Made by a program: the position numbers and the translations under genes. The notes beneath the pieces are model-generated. The model was not told the origin of the DNA. It did no database searches and saw nothing but the letters and a program-made list of their open reading frames with translations. From Chloroflexota bacterium (GTDB taxonomy: Bacteria; Chloroflexota; Dormibacteria; Dormibacterales; Dormibacteraceae), in the NCBI GenBank assembly GCA_005880855.1, contig VBGM01000012.1:1-64000 (forward strand): 64,000 nucleotides of DNA, given 5' to 3'. Position 1 is the first letter of the stretch. The number at the start of each line of letters is the position of its first letter. This document shows, one piece after another, positions 8,941 to 16,424 of this stretch.

Positions 8941-9462
8941 ATGGCGAAGAAGAAGCGTGCGTCATCGCGTTCGAAGTTCTTGAACCGGGCGGTGAAGGCC
9001 GGCCGGTCGTACCTTCGGGAGGCCGAGCGACGGTTACCGCCTGAGGTACGAAAGCAGATCGATCGCAGCATCAAGGACGGCCAGAAGACGGTTGAAGGCG
9101 CGATCAAGCAGCTGCGGACGCGTCTCGACCGCACCGCCAACCAGGTCGACCTCGAGAAGGCATTGAAGCGCCTCGACGGGTTGAGCAAGCAGGTGCAGCA
9201 ATTGGCACGCTCGGTGTCATCGCGACCCGCCGCGACTCCCAAGCGACGAGTGACCGGCCGCCCCGCCACGCGACGGAGGACCGCGGCTCGAGCCGCGGCT
9301 CCCAAGGCTGCCGCCACACGAGTCACCGCGACCAGAAAGGCCCCGGCCCGAAGAGCAGCACCGCGGCGCAGAGCGGAACGGACCACGATCGTTGCGCCGG
9401 CTACGTCCGAATCACCGTCGATGGCGATCCCGGACCCATCCCCGCGCGAGCCGACGGGCTAG
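8941..9462 (+). CDS. Phasin-like protein with histone-like Ala/Lys/Arg/Pro tail
   Basis: The 173-residue protein has a basic start (MAKKKRASS), a helical heptad-rich core to about residue 95 (VRKQIDRSIKDGQKTVEGA, VDLEKALKRLDGLSKQVQ), then a low-complexity tail of Ala, Arg, Pro, Thr and Lys resembling histone H1 or the AlgP/PhaF tail. PhaF of Pseudomonas combines a phasin half with such a DNA-binding tail and segregates PHA granules with the chromosome. The divergent phaR gene makes a PhaF-like role attractive, but this is inference: the core is not certain to be a phasin. A purine-rich GGGGAGG stands upstream of the ATG. Its stop interlocks with the amidohydrolase stop in CTAG. Confidence 0.6.
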   Translation: MAKKKRASSRSKFLNRAVKAGRSYLREAERRLPPEVRKQIDRSIKDGQKTVEGAIKQLRTRLDRTANQVDLEKALKRLDGLSKQVQQLARSVSSRPAATPKRRVTGRPATRRRTAARAAAPKAAATRVTATRKAPARRAAPRRRAERTTIVAPATSESPSMAIPDPSPREPTG

Positions 9463-10991
9463 GAGAGCGCCCCGAAGACAGGGACGCCGCCCAGGAGCAC
9501 CGTGCGCGGGCGGAGTCGAGGCCATTCCTCGCGGGCCCGGGCGAGTGGGTCGCCCTCATAAACCTGGAGGTCGGCCAGCATCCCTGGCTCGAGCGTGCCC
9601 TTGATTCGTTCCTCGAAGCTCGCGTACGCGCCGGCGGCTGTGTAAGCCCGGAGCGCCGCCAGCTCGCTGATGCCATTGATACGGTCGTCGACGGCGGCAG
9701 CGATGCCCGGCCACGGGTTGGGATCCTGGAGCACGGGTAAATCGGAGCTGAACGCAACCGGCACACCGGCACGCAGCAGGGGACCGTGCGCGGCGAGATC
9801 CCACCGATGGTGGGCCGGGAAGCCGGCCGACGGAAACTCTCGCGCGAATCGGGCGGCCATCGGCTGCATCACAGCAACCATTCGCAGGCGGGCAAGGCGC
9901 CGCTGAAGGTCCGGAGGGCAGATCGTGCAGTGCTCGACGCGGTGACGCAGGCTGGTCGCGCCTGCCGCGTCGACCGCGTCGCACATCGCGGCGATCGCGC
10001 TGTCGCCGATCGCGTGCGCGGCGACCTGCAGGCCTGCGCGCGAGGCCGCACCGACGAGCTCGCGGAGCTCCGCGGGGGGCGTTCGCCACACGCTCTTCCC
10101 GGATCGCATCGCGACGCGTTCCGCCCCGCCGTCGACGAACACCTTGATGGGCCCGGCGCGGACCATCGCCCCGCCAAAGCCCACCCGCACTCCCAACCCC
10201 GACGCCGCGTCGAGGAGCTCCCACGAAAGGAACTCGTTGACGCGCATCCGCAGCTGTCCACGCTCGGCCAGCAGCTCGTAAGCGCGGAGGTCGTCCGCGA
10301 ATCCACGATTGACCGCGGCGCCGACCGACGTGATGCCTCGTGAGACCAGTAGGCGCTGAGCCTTGAGGATCCCCTGCATGCGGCGACGCAACGGCGGATG
10401 TGGCTGCACATCCGCGACCAGCCTCATCGCGGACTCGAGGAGCAGGCCGTTGGGCGTGCCGTCGGGATCGCGGCCAATGCGTCCGCCCGGCGGGTCTTTG
10501 GTCGCGTCGGTCACGCCTGCGGCGGCCAGCGCGCCGGTGTTCGCGACGCGGGCGTGGCCGCCTCGCTCATCGATGTACGCTGGCCGCGCTCTGGTCGCCT
10601 GGTCGAGCTCCAAACGGTGCGGTGCTCGCTTCTCGGCCAGCTCGGCCGCGCGATAGCCCATACCCTGCTGCCACTCGCCGGCGGAGAGGCGCTTGCCGTG
10701 GATGCGGAGACGCTTCTGGATGTCCGCAACGCTGACCGCGCCGCCGAGGTCCGCCCCGAATCGCGTCAGGCCGTAGTAGACGACGTGAGCGTGAGCGTCA
10801 TTGAATCCCGGCAGCACGGCCGCTCCGTCGAGGTCGATCACGGTAGTGCGTGGCCCGCGCAGACCTAGCACTTCCTTGCCTCCTGCGGCGACCACCAGTC
10901 CACCCGCGATCGCGAGGTGGCTGTGAATGGCCAAACCACTGCGTCCGAGCGTACGGACGCGACCACCCGCGAATATCAGGTCGGCTTTCAC
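9459..10991 (-). CDS. Amidohydrolase family protein (YtcJ-like)
   Basis: The protein from GTG 10991 is 510 residues. The start ADLIFAGGRVRTLG and the metal motif PGFNDAHAHV near residue 65 are typical of amidohydrolase family 3. Later AHAIGDSAI, RVEHC and FSSDLPV supply the remaining His/Asp metal and catalytic positions. The family hydrolyses amide or ester bonds in varied small substrates; the substrate here is unknown. TAATCT lies exactly 7 nt before the GTG with no ribosome site, which supports this start over the longer frame reaching 11051. It is transcribed alone, convergent with the phasin-like gene. Confidence 0.83.
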   Translation of the reverse strand: MKADLIFAGGRVRTLGRSGLAIHSHLAIAGGLVVAAGGKEVLGLRGPRTTVIDLDGAAVLPGFNDAHAHVVYYGLTRFGADLGGAVSVADIQKRLRIHGKRLSAGEWQQGMGYRAAELAEKRAPHRLELDQATRARPAYIDERGGHARVANTGALAAAGVTDATKDPPGGRIGRDPDGTPNGLLLESAMRLVADVQPHPPLRRRMQGILKAQRLLVSRGITSVGAAVNRGFADDLRAYELLAERGQLRMRVNEFLSWELLDAASGLGVRVGFGGAMVRAGPIKVFVDGGAERVAMRSGKSVWRTPPAELRELVGAASRAGLQVAAHAIGDSAIAAMCDAVDAAGATSLRHRVEHCTICPPDLQRRLARLRMVAVMQPMAARFAREFPSAGFPAHHRWDLAAHGPLLRAGVPVAFSSDLPVLQDPNPWPGIAAAVDDRINGISELAALRAYTAAGAYASFEERIKGTLEPGMLADLQVYEGDPLARAREEWPRLRPRTVLLGGVPVFGALS

Positions 10992-10998
10992 CCAGGTT

Positions 10999-11004
10999 AG
11001 ATTA
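10999..11004 (-). promoter_or_regulatory. Leaderless-type -10 (TAATCT) of the amidohydrolase gene
   Basis: TAATCT on the minus strand is followed by 7 nt and then the GTG start at 10991. The hexamer fits TANNNT and the spacing equals that of six other genes in this window. Confidence 0.5.
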
Positions 11005-11103
11005 AGTAGAGTGGCGGACCTGAAGTTTTCTGCCGACGGACCATGGGCCACGATGAAGGAATACCAGTGGGCGGTCCTTCCGCCGGCGCCGGCCGGCTGA
11101 ACC

Positions 11104-11814
11104 GTGGCTGAGCTGAAGCTCTCCGACGACGGCCTGTACTACTGGGACGGCTCCAGGTGGGTCAGCACACTCTCGCCGGACGGCCGCTGGCGATGGAACG
11201 GATCCGCGTGGGTGCCGCTGACAGGCATGGTTCCGCCGCCCGACCCCGCGGCGTACCAGGCATACCCGCCCCAGGCCGCTCCACGCGTACCCACGCGCTG
11301 GACGAAGCCCCTCCAGTACGCCGTCGTGGCAGTGTCCATCGTCTATGCGGCATACACGTTCAGCCTCCCCTTCTGGATGACAGGGACGATGTCTCAGGCC
11401 ATGAACCAAGCGATACAACAGCAGGCTGCGCAGAATCCCGACATGGGCACCCCGCCACCGGAGATTCTCTCCACCTACACGTCGATGATGACGGTGACGC
11501 TGTGGTTTGCCGTCTTCATCGTGGTCGCCCTCGCCACCGTCGTGATCATCGGGGCGCTCAAGCGATGGACGTGGATCTTCTATGCCGTCCTGGTCCTGCT
11601 CGGCCTGAGCACGCTATCGCTGCCATTCAACATCATCGCCGCGGTCTCGGGATCGTCGGGACTCAACGTGTACAGCCTGCCCTCATTGATCTATTGGATT
11701 GCCGTCGGGATCGGGATCCCATTGGCTGCCTTGTTCGTGTGCATGTTGGTAGCCGTCATCCGTTACGGACCCTGGGCGATGCCGCGCAAGTCGGACACGC
11801 CGGCCGCTAGTTGA
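11104..11814 (+). CDS. Membrane protein with tandem tryptophan-rich N-terminal motif
   Basis: The 236-residue protein begins with GLYYWDGSRWVSTLSPDGRWRW, seen as two Trp-rich short repeats (YYWDGSRWVS and RWRWNGSAWVPL), of the kind found in DUF2510-like cytoplasmic caps. Four hydrophobic segments follow at roughly 65-90, 130-150, 160-185 and 205-230. The loop after the first helix is Gln/Met-rich. The Trp motif in this class precedes membrane domains in many Gram-positive proteins; its role is not known. The start is GTG at 11104. Its 3' end overlaps the convergent dehydratase by 8 bp. I cannot assign a function. Confidence 0.72.
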   Translation: MAELKLSDDGLYYWDGSRWVSTLSPDGRWRWNGSAWVPLTGMVPPPDPAAYQAYPPQAAPRVPTRWTKPLQYAVVAVSIVYAAYTFSLPFWMTGTMSQAMNQAIQQQAAQNPDMGTPPPEILSTYTSMMTVTLWFAVFIVVALATVVIIGALKRWTWIFYAVLVLLGLSTLSLPFNIIAAVSGSSGLNVYSLPSLIYWIAVGIGIPLAALFVCMLVAVIRYGPWAMPRKSDTPAAS

Positions 11815-12733
11815 GGAGGTTCGCGAGCAGCTGGGAATCGATGTTGCCGCCGCTCACCACCGCGACGGTGGCCGGGCCTGGCTGCAACTGTTCGAGCGCG
11901 GCGTAGGCAAGGGCGCCGGCGCCCTCGGCGACCACTTTGCTCGCGACTGCGAGCTCTGGGATCGCGGCGCGCAGCCGCGGCTCGGGCACGGTCAACCACC
12001 GATCCACGACCTCCTTCATCAAAGGCAGCATCCGGGCGTCGAATGGAGCGGTCGTGCCGTCGGCGATGGTGTCCGGGGTGATGGAAACCGGGCCGCCGAC
12101 CTCCAGGGCACGCGTCCAGAGCGGATAGCCGTCTGACTGCACGCCGATCACCTCCACGTCGGGACGCACTCCTTTGATCGCGGAGGCAACGCCGCCGATC
12201 AATCCCCCGCCGCCGACGGGAACGAGAACCCGCGCGAGGTCCGGTAAGTCTTCGAGCAGCTCGAGCCCGAGCCCTCCATGGCCCGCCATGACCTCCGGGT
12301 CCGCGAAGGGATGGATGAAGGCTTCCGGCTCCGATCTCCAGCCGTCGTTGGCAAGCCAATCGAGGAGCTCCGGGCGCGGCATCAGCATCGGCTTGCCGCC
12401 CCATCGCTTGACGCCGTCGATCTTGGTCGCGGGGGCGGTCTCGTACATCACCACGCGGCACTGCACCCCCAGCGAGTGCGCCGCGTACGCGCAAGCCTGG
12501 GCTGCGTTCCCAGCGCTGACGGTGATCAACCCCTTCCTGCGCTTCTCGTCGGGCAGGGCAAGCGCCGCAGCGAAGAAACCCCTCACCTTGAAGCTCCCGG
12601 TCGGCTGCAGGCACTCGAGCTTCAGCAATGCGCCTTCCACCGGCGCCATCGGCGTCCGGTGCACGTGCGGGCGCGCCCGTTCGGCCGCCGCACGGATGCG
12701 CTCGAGGTCGATCACGTTGAAAATGGTAGCCAT
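11807..12733 (-). CDS. PLP-dependent threonine/serine dehydratase family protein
   Basis: The 308-residue protein contains LQPTGSFKVRG, in which the Lys binds pyridoxal phosphate, followed by TVSAGNAAQACAYAA for phosphate contact and VPVGGGGLIGG as the glycine-rich loop. These match type II PLP enzymes such as catabolic threonine ammonia-lyase, which yields 2-oxobutanoate and ammonia. There is no ACT regulatory domain, so it resembles the short, unregulated enzymes; serine racemase activity is possible. The ATG at 12733 is preferred; another ATG is two codons upstream. Its start codon overlaps the FmdB start on the other strand in one CATG. Confidence 0.83.
   Translation of the reverse strand: MATIFNVIDLERIRAAAERARPHVHRTPMAPVEGALLKLECLQPTGSFKVRGFFAAALALPDEKRRKGLITVSAGNAAQACAYAAHSLGVQCRVVMYETAPATKIDGVKRWGGKPMLMPRPELLDWLANDGWRSEPEAFIHPFADPEVMAGHGGLGLELLEDLPDLARVLVPVGGGGLIGGVASAIKGVRPDVEVIGVQSDGYPLWTRALEVGGPVSITPDTIADGTTAPFDARMLPLMKEVVDRWLTVPEPRLRAAIPELAVASKVVAEGAGALAYAALEQLQPGPATVAVVSGGNIDSQLLANLLN
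12719..12724 (+). promoter_or_regulatory. Possible leaderless -10 (GAAAAT) of the FmdB-family gene
   Basis: GAAAAT stands exactly 7 nt before the ATG at 12732. It keeps the A at position 2 and T at position 6 of the TANNNT pattern but has G first, so it is weaker. It lies inside the 5' end of the opposite gene. Confidence 0.3.
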
Positions 12734-12986
12734 GCCCATCTACGAGTACCGCTGCGAGGAGTGCGGCAAGCGTTCGTCCGCGCTGTTGCCCAGCTACTCA
12801 TCCCCCGACCCCGTGTGCCCGCACTGCGGCAAGCCGGCCCTTGGCCGGCTGGTGTCGACGTTCGCCACCGCCCGCTCGGGTGAGGATGGAGGCGATGATT
12901 TCGGTGGCGACGAAATGGGCGGCGAGGACTTCGGCGGTGACAGCGACGGCGACGGTGGTGGCTTCGACGACGGAGACGACCTCTGA
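12732..12986 (+). CDS. FmdB family zinc-ribbon protein
   Basis: The 84-residue protein starts MPIYEYRCEECGKRS and has a second CPHCG at residues 29-33, so the Cys residues at about 8, 11, 29 and 32 make one zinc ribbon. This is the FmdB-type regulatory domain, whose role is unproved in most bacteria. The last 35 residues are nearly all Asp, Glu and Gly (GGDDFGGDEMGGEDFGGD), a strongly acidic tail often seen in this family. The ATG lies in a CATG that also forms the start of the divergent dehydratase. The TGA stop overlaps the next ATG by one base, which points to coupled translation. Confidence 0.88.
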   Translation: MPIYEYRCEECGKRSSALLPSYSSPDPVCPHCGKPALGRLVSTFATARSGEDGGDDFGGDEMGGEDFGGDSDGDGGGFDDGDDL

Positions 12987-13687
12987 TGGGAATGCACCAG
13001 GGCATCCTGGCGGCGAACAAACCGTGGCCCGACCTCCTCAGCGCGCTGCAGAAGCACTGCGGAACGCTCCAGGACCAGGGCACGGTCGCGCCTGGGCAGT
13101 GGCTCGACCTGCCACAGGGCGAGGACGCGTTCCACGTGACTTCGCGCGACGGCCAGAGCTATCTGCTGGACCCGGCATTGGTGCTGACGAGCAGTCCCGA
13201 CCTGGTCGTTTCCCTCTCGCGTGAGCTCGACTGCATGGTCGCATCGGTTGGAGCCGAGACCGTGAGTGGAACCTTCTGGCTAGCCGCGGCTGAGCACGGT
13301 CGGCTCGTCAGGCTTCACTGGAACGTGCGCACAAGCCTCACCCAACCATTCGATCTCGGGGAGAAGCTCGCCAGCGAGAACGAGATCCCTCTCGAGGACG
13401 TCGATGGAAAGGGATTGCTCGCAGGCATGGGTGACCTCGGGCTCGATCCCGCTCCGGTGATGACTCCCACCTCGGGTCAGAAATACCTGTGGACAGGGGA
13501 TACCCTGCCCCCGGCGGGTGATCTGCAGGCTCAGATCAACGCGCACCACGACAGGTTCAAGCGCCCTGAAGAGGGAGACTGGACGAAGCGCATCAAGGTG
13601 GTGCCCCGTTCGGGCGGCGGTTTCGACCTCCAGTACCGGCCGCCATCCCAGAAGCCCTCGCTGTTCAAGCGCCTCTTCGGAAAGTAG
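12986..13687 (+). CDS. Hypothetical protein coupled to FmdB-family gene
   Basis: I do not recognise this 233-residue soluble protein. It has no signal peptide or membrane helix; it contains HVTSRDGQSYLLDPALVL, EDVDGKGLLAGMGDLGLD and ends with a basic SLFKRLFGK tail that could touch membrane or nucleic acid. It starts on the last base of the FmdB-family stop (TGATG), so its product is probably made with that zinc-ribbon protein. The stop is directly adjacent to the stop of the convergent HD hydrolase. Confidence 0.7.
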   Translation: MGMHQGILAANKPWPDLLSALQKHCGTLQDQGTVAPGQWLDLPQGEDAFHVTSRDGQSYLLDPALVLTSSPDLVVSLSRELDCMVASVGAETVSGTFWLAAAEHGRLVRLHWNVRTSLTQPFDLGEKLASENEIPLEDVDGKGLLAGMGDLGLDPAPVMTPTSGQKYLWTGDTLPPAGDLQAQINAHHDRFKRPEEGDWTKRIKVVPRSGGGFDLQYRPPSQKPSLFKRLFGK

Positions 13688-15076
13688 TCAGCCCGAGCCC
13701 AGGACCGCGTTCGCCGCGGCGGTGAGCTCCCGGCTGTGCGCGGTGTCGCGCGCGAAGATCCTGAACAGGGTCATGCGCACCGGCAACCTCCGGAAGAGGT
13801 CGAGGACCTGACTCTGCTGGTAGCGATCCTCCAGCGGATCGTAGACAAGGATCTCGGAGGTTTCGTTCAGCGGATTGAAGGCGCGTGACTCCTGAGCGGC
13901 GACATCGACCTCGAACTCGATCGAGCGCATCCGGGCGGGCAGCCTTTCGCGGAGCATGTGCGCGAACTGCTCCCGAGTCACGCCGAGCGCAGGGCCGGAT
14001 GCGTCGACCGCGTCCGTGTGCCCCTGGTAGATGAGCTTCCACTTGAGCTTGCGCGCGACCACATCGGCCCATGCGCTGCCCAGCTCGCGCTTCCGTGCGT
14101 CGCCATCGCCGAGCGCCCACCGGTTGACCTCGGAGAGCAGGGCCCATTCGGTGAACATCAGGTACTCGTCCAGCCGTTCGAGCGGGTTGCCGCTCAGGAG
14201 CAGCTCGACGGTCGGCCGGAACACCTCACGAAGCTGCAGATCTATCCGGCGCACCGTGCGGTGGAAGTAGACCTGCTCGTAGAGGTACAGCCTTGCGCTC
14301 AAGAACATGTAAAGCGCTTCGGCGGCGTGGGCGTGGAGCGCCAAGCCGCGCTCAGAGATAAAGGAATAGTGGAGGATGCGCTGAACGTCGACTGGCCCCG
14401 CGGCGACACCACATATATAGGAATCGCGAGGGACGTAGTCCATGTTGTCCGCCGAATACGCGCCGACCATGGCCGGCTTCAGCGCGACCAGCCAGGCCGG
14501 GGCATCAAAACCCTCCAGGTCGGGGGCCGCGATGAGGTAGGCCACCCACCTGGGATCGATGTGCTCGCGGGGCTCGAAGTCGGCATTGGGGGAGGCGCCC
14601 AGCCCAGCGACCAGGTCCGCCAGCGGTCCCGTGATCAGCGCCCGGCCCAGCACCTCGTGGTCGATGCCCCACGCGTCCAGGTAGTTTTCGTCGAAGAAAT
14701 GGCCGAACGGGCCATGGCCCACGTCGTGGAGAAGGCCGGCCATTCGCATCGTCTCCTCGACCAGCGCGACCGACGGCGTGCCGGCGCAGCAGGAAGCCAG
14801 CGTCGGGTGGAGATGCCGGGCCCATTCGCCGGCCAGGTGCATAGCACCCAGGGCGTGCTGGAAACGCGAGTGCTCCGCGGTCGCGAAAACCCACCATGCG
14901 CTCTGAAGCTGGTGAATGCGGCGCAGCCGCTGCAGCCAGGCGCTGTCGACCAGGTCTTGCTCCGCCGATCTCCCAGGCACGCCCCCAGGGCCGCCTTTTG
15001 TGATGCGGAGATATCGGTAGATGGGGTCGCTCGACAGGTTGACCCGGGAATACTCGGGCGGGAGCTCGGCCATCAC
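13688..15076 (-). CDS. HD-domain phosphohydrolase (dGTPase/SAMHD1-like)
   Basis: The 462-residue protein has the HD metal site: RFQHALG with His74, LLHDVGHGPFGH with His117-Asp118, and a later Asp around DNMDYVPRD. The arrangement matches the dGTPase/YdhJ-like HD family, which cleaves deoxynucleoside triphosphates or related phosphates in the cytoplasm. Substrate is unverified. The N-terminal DPIYRYLRIT plus RLRRIHQLQ stretch is also typical of the family. The ATG overlaps the DUF309 stop by 4 bp, making this the last gene of a three-gene operon with a MoeA-like protein and DUF309. Confidence 0.85.
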   Translation of the reverse strand: MMAELPPEYSRVNLSSDPIYRYLRITKGGPGGVPGRSAEQDLVDSAWLQRLRRIHQLQSAWWVFATAEHSRFQHALGAMHLAGEWARHLHPTLASCCAGTPSVALVEETMRMAGLLHDVGHGPFGHFFDENYLDAWGIDHEVLGRALITGPLADLVAGLGASPNADFEPREHIDPRWVAYLIAAPDLEGFDAPAWLVALKPAMVGAYSADNMDYVPRDSYICGVAAGPVDVQRILHYSFISERGLALHAHAAEALYMFLSARLYLYEQVYFHRTVRRIDLQLREVFRPTVELLLSGNPLERLDEYLMFTEWALLSEVNRWALGDGDARKRELGSAWADVVARKLKWKLIYQGHTDAVDASGPALGVTREQFAHMLRERLPARMRSIEFEVDVAAQESRAFNPLNETSEILVYDPLEDRYQQSQVLDLFRRLPVRMTLFRIFARDTAHSRELTAAANAVLGSG

Positions 15077-15411
15077 GCGATTATCGGCATGACGAGCTCA
15101 GGCCATCCCAGCTCGCCCATCGCCTCGAGGTAGCCATCAACCGAACGCACGAGCGGGGTCAGGGTGATGCCCCGATGCTCGGGCAGGTACGGCCTCAGGT
15201 AGTCCGCGCCGCTGCGCCATTTGTTGATTGCACCCCGCCGGTTGCGTCGCGTGTAGTGCAGGCAGCCGGCCGCCACCTGGATGAGGCCTTTGTAAAAGCC
15301 CGACTCCGGTCCCTTCCGGTCTGGCATCCACTCGTGCTCCCAGACCTCGTGCGCGTCCCAGTACCGCCCGCTGTTGAAGAGCTCGACACCGCGCCTCAGG
15401 CCGGGGGTCAT
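15073..15411 (-). CDS. DUF309 domain protein
   Basis: From ATG 15411 the protein is 112 residues. It shows GVELFNSGRYWDAHEVWEHEW followed by FYKGLIQVAAGCLHY, here as AHEVWE and GLIQVAAG, the conserved helical core of DUF309. The His and Glu residues of HEVWE suggest metal or catalytic chemistry, but the family has no proven activity. The 64 codons upstream in the same frame are antisense-like and overlap the MoeA-like gene, so I excluded them. It overlaps both neighbours by 4 bp (ATGA), showing tight coupling. Confidence 0.83.
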   Translation of the reverse strand: MTPGLRRGVELFNSGRYWDAHEVWEHEWMPDRKGPESGFYKGLIQVAAGCLHYTRRNRRGAINKWRSGADYLRPYLPEHRGITLTPLVRSVDGYLEAMGELGWPELVMPIIA

Positions 15412-16400
15412 GAGTAGGGAGGGAATCGCCGACCGGCACCCGATTCGATCAAGCCGCCGTGCCCGAGCCGCAGCAGGTCCTTGGCGTCGGCACGTCCATA
15501 CGCGAAGACGAAGGGCAGCAGCAGGTCCAGCGAGCTCGAGCGGCCAAAGCCTGCACAGGAGGCCACACCAACCACCGCGGCATGGTTCAAGCGGGCGAGC
15601 CACAACATGCTGCCCGGGTGCATGGGGGCGCCGAGCTGTAGGAGCCGGCCGCCGGCTCTCGTCAACTCTGCGTACGCGGGGTCGAGGGGATCGATCGCTG
15701 ACGCGCCCGCGAACAAGATGAGCTCGGCCTCCTTCTCGGCCGCCTCGCGATAAGCGCCCGCGACCGCCTCGGGCGTTCGCGCCACCTCGCGTACCGCAAG
15801 CACCTCCGCTCCGTACCAGCCGAGCTTGGCTGTGACCGCGCCGCGGAAGAGATCCCGTGCCTTCGGCTTGAGGCGTTCGGTCGCCACTACGAAGGTGCGC
15901 AGGGGCCGGAACGGAAGCAGCTCGATGACCGGGCCCTGCTCGTGTGCGATGCGTTCCGCGTCCGCGATGAGGCGGCCGGGCACCGCCACCGGCGTCACCT
16001 TGCAGCCCGCCACCTCCTCACCTTCCGACACCGCTTGACCATCCATGAGAGTGAAGACGGACATGTACCCGAGGGCATTGATGGCGTCCACCACCTCGGC
16101 GCGTACACGCACCAGCCCTCGCCGCTTCGCGATCAGCCGCACTTGGCTCTGGACCGGCGGCTGGGCCTCGAGGTTCGGCGCCGACAGGGCGGCGGCGAGC
16201 CTCCTGGCAGCCACGTCTTCGTGCAGGTCGCCAGGCTCGAGCTCGACGACGTGGACTTCGCCGGAACGGCGAACTTGGTCCAGATGTCCGGCCTCTAGAG
16301 TCGTGCCCTTACGCAGGTCGGGACCGAGGTCGTGGACCAGGATTCGGCCTTCGATATCGGCCGCCGTGGCCGTCGCGCCTTCGAGCCTGTGCGCTCGCAT
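15408..16400 (-). CDS. MoeA/MoaB-like molybdopterin-binding protein
   Basis: From ATG 16400 the protein is 330 residues. It opens with ADIEGRILVHDLGPDLRKGTTL, then LEPGDLHEDVAARRLAAAL, a pattern of stand-alone MoeA-like proteins. The C-terminal half contains LILFAGASAIDPLDP and LQLGAPMHPGSMLWLA, comparable to the MoCF nucleotide-binding region. It may bind molybdopterin or be a cofactor-metabolism regulator; no molybdoenzyme gene lies nearby. TATGCT lies exactly 7 nt before this ATG, favouring it over ATG 16412. It heads the operon with DUF309 and the HD protein. The frame stays open to 17231, antisense to cysS, but that extension is not coding. Confidence 0.8.
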   Translation of the reverse strand: MRAHRLEGATATAADIEGRILVHDLGPDLRKGTTLEAGHLDQVRRSGEVHVVELEPGDLHEDVAARRLAAALSAPNLEAQPPVQSQVRLIAKRRGLVRVRAEVVDAINALGYMSVFTLMDGQAVSEGEEVAGCKVTPVAVPGRLIADAERIAHEQGPVIELLPFRPLRTFVVATERLKPKARDLFRGAVTAKLGWYGAEVLAVREVARTPEAVAGAYREAAEKEAELILFAGASAIDPLDPAYAELTRAGGRLLQLGAPMHPGSMLWLARLNHAAVVGVASCAGFGRSSSLDLLLPFVFAYGRADAKDLLRLGHGGLIESGAGRRFPPYS

Positions 16401-16407
16401 TACTGCG

Positions 16408-16413
16408 AGCATA
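16408..16413 (-). promoter_or_regulatory. Leaderless-type -10 (TATGCT) of the MoeA-like operon
   Basis: TATGCT on the minus strand is 7 nt before ATG 16400. It shares bases 16412-16413 with the -10 of cysS on the other strand. Confidence 0.5.
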
Positions 16414-16417
16414 GATT
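16412..16417 (+). promoter_or_regulatory. Leaderless-type -10 (TAGATT) of cysS
   Basis: TAGATT is followed by 7 nt and the cysS ATG at 16425. No Shine-Dalgarno sequence fits. It interlocks with the minus-strand TATGCT hexamer of the divergent operon. Confidence 0.55.
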
Positions 16418-16424
16418 CGATCTG

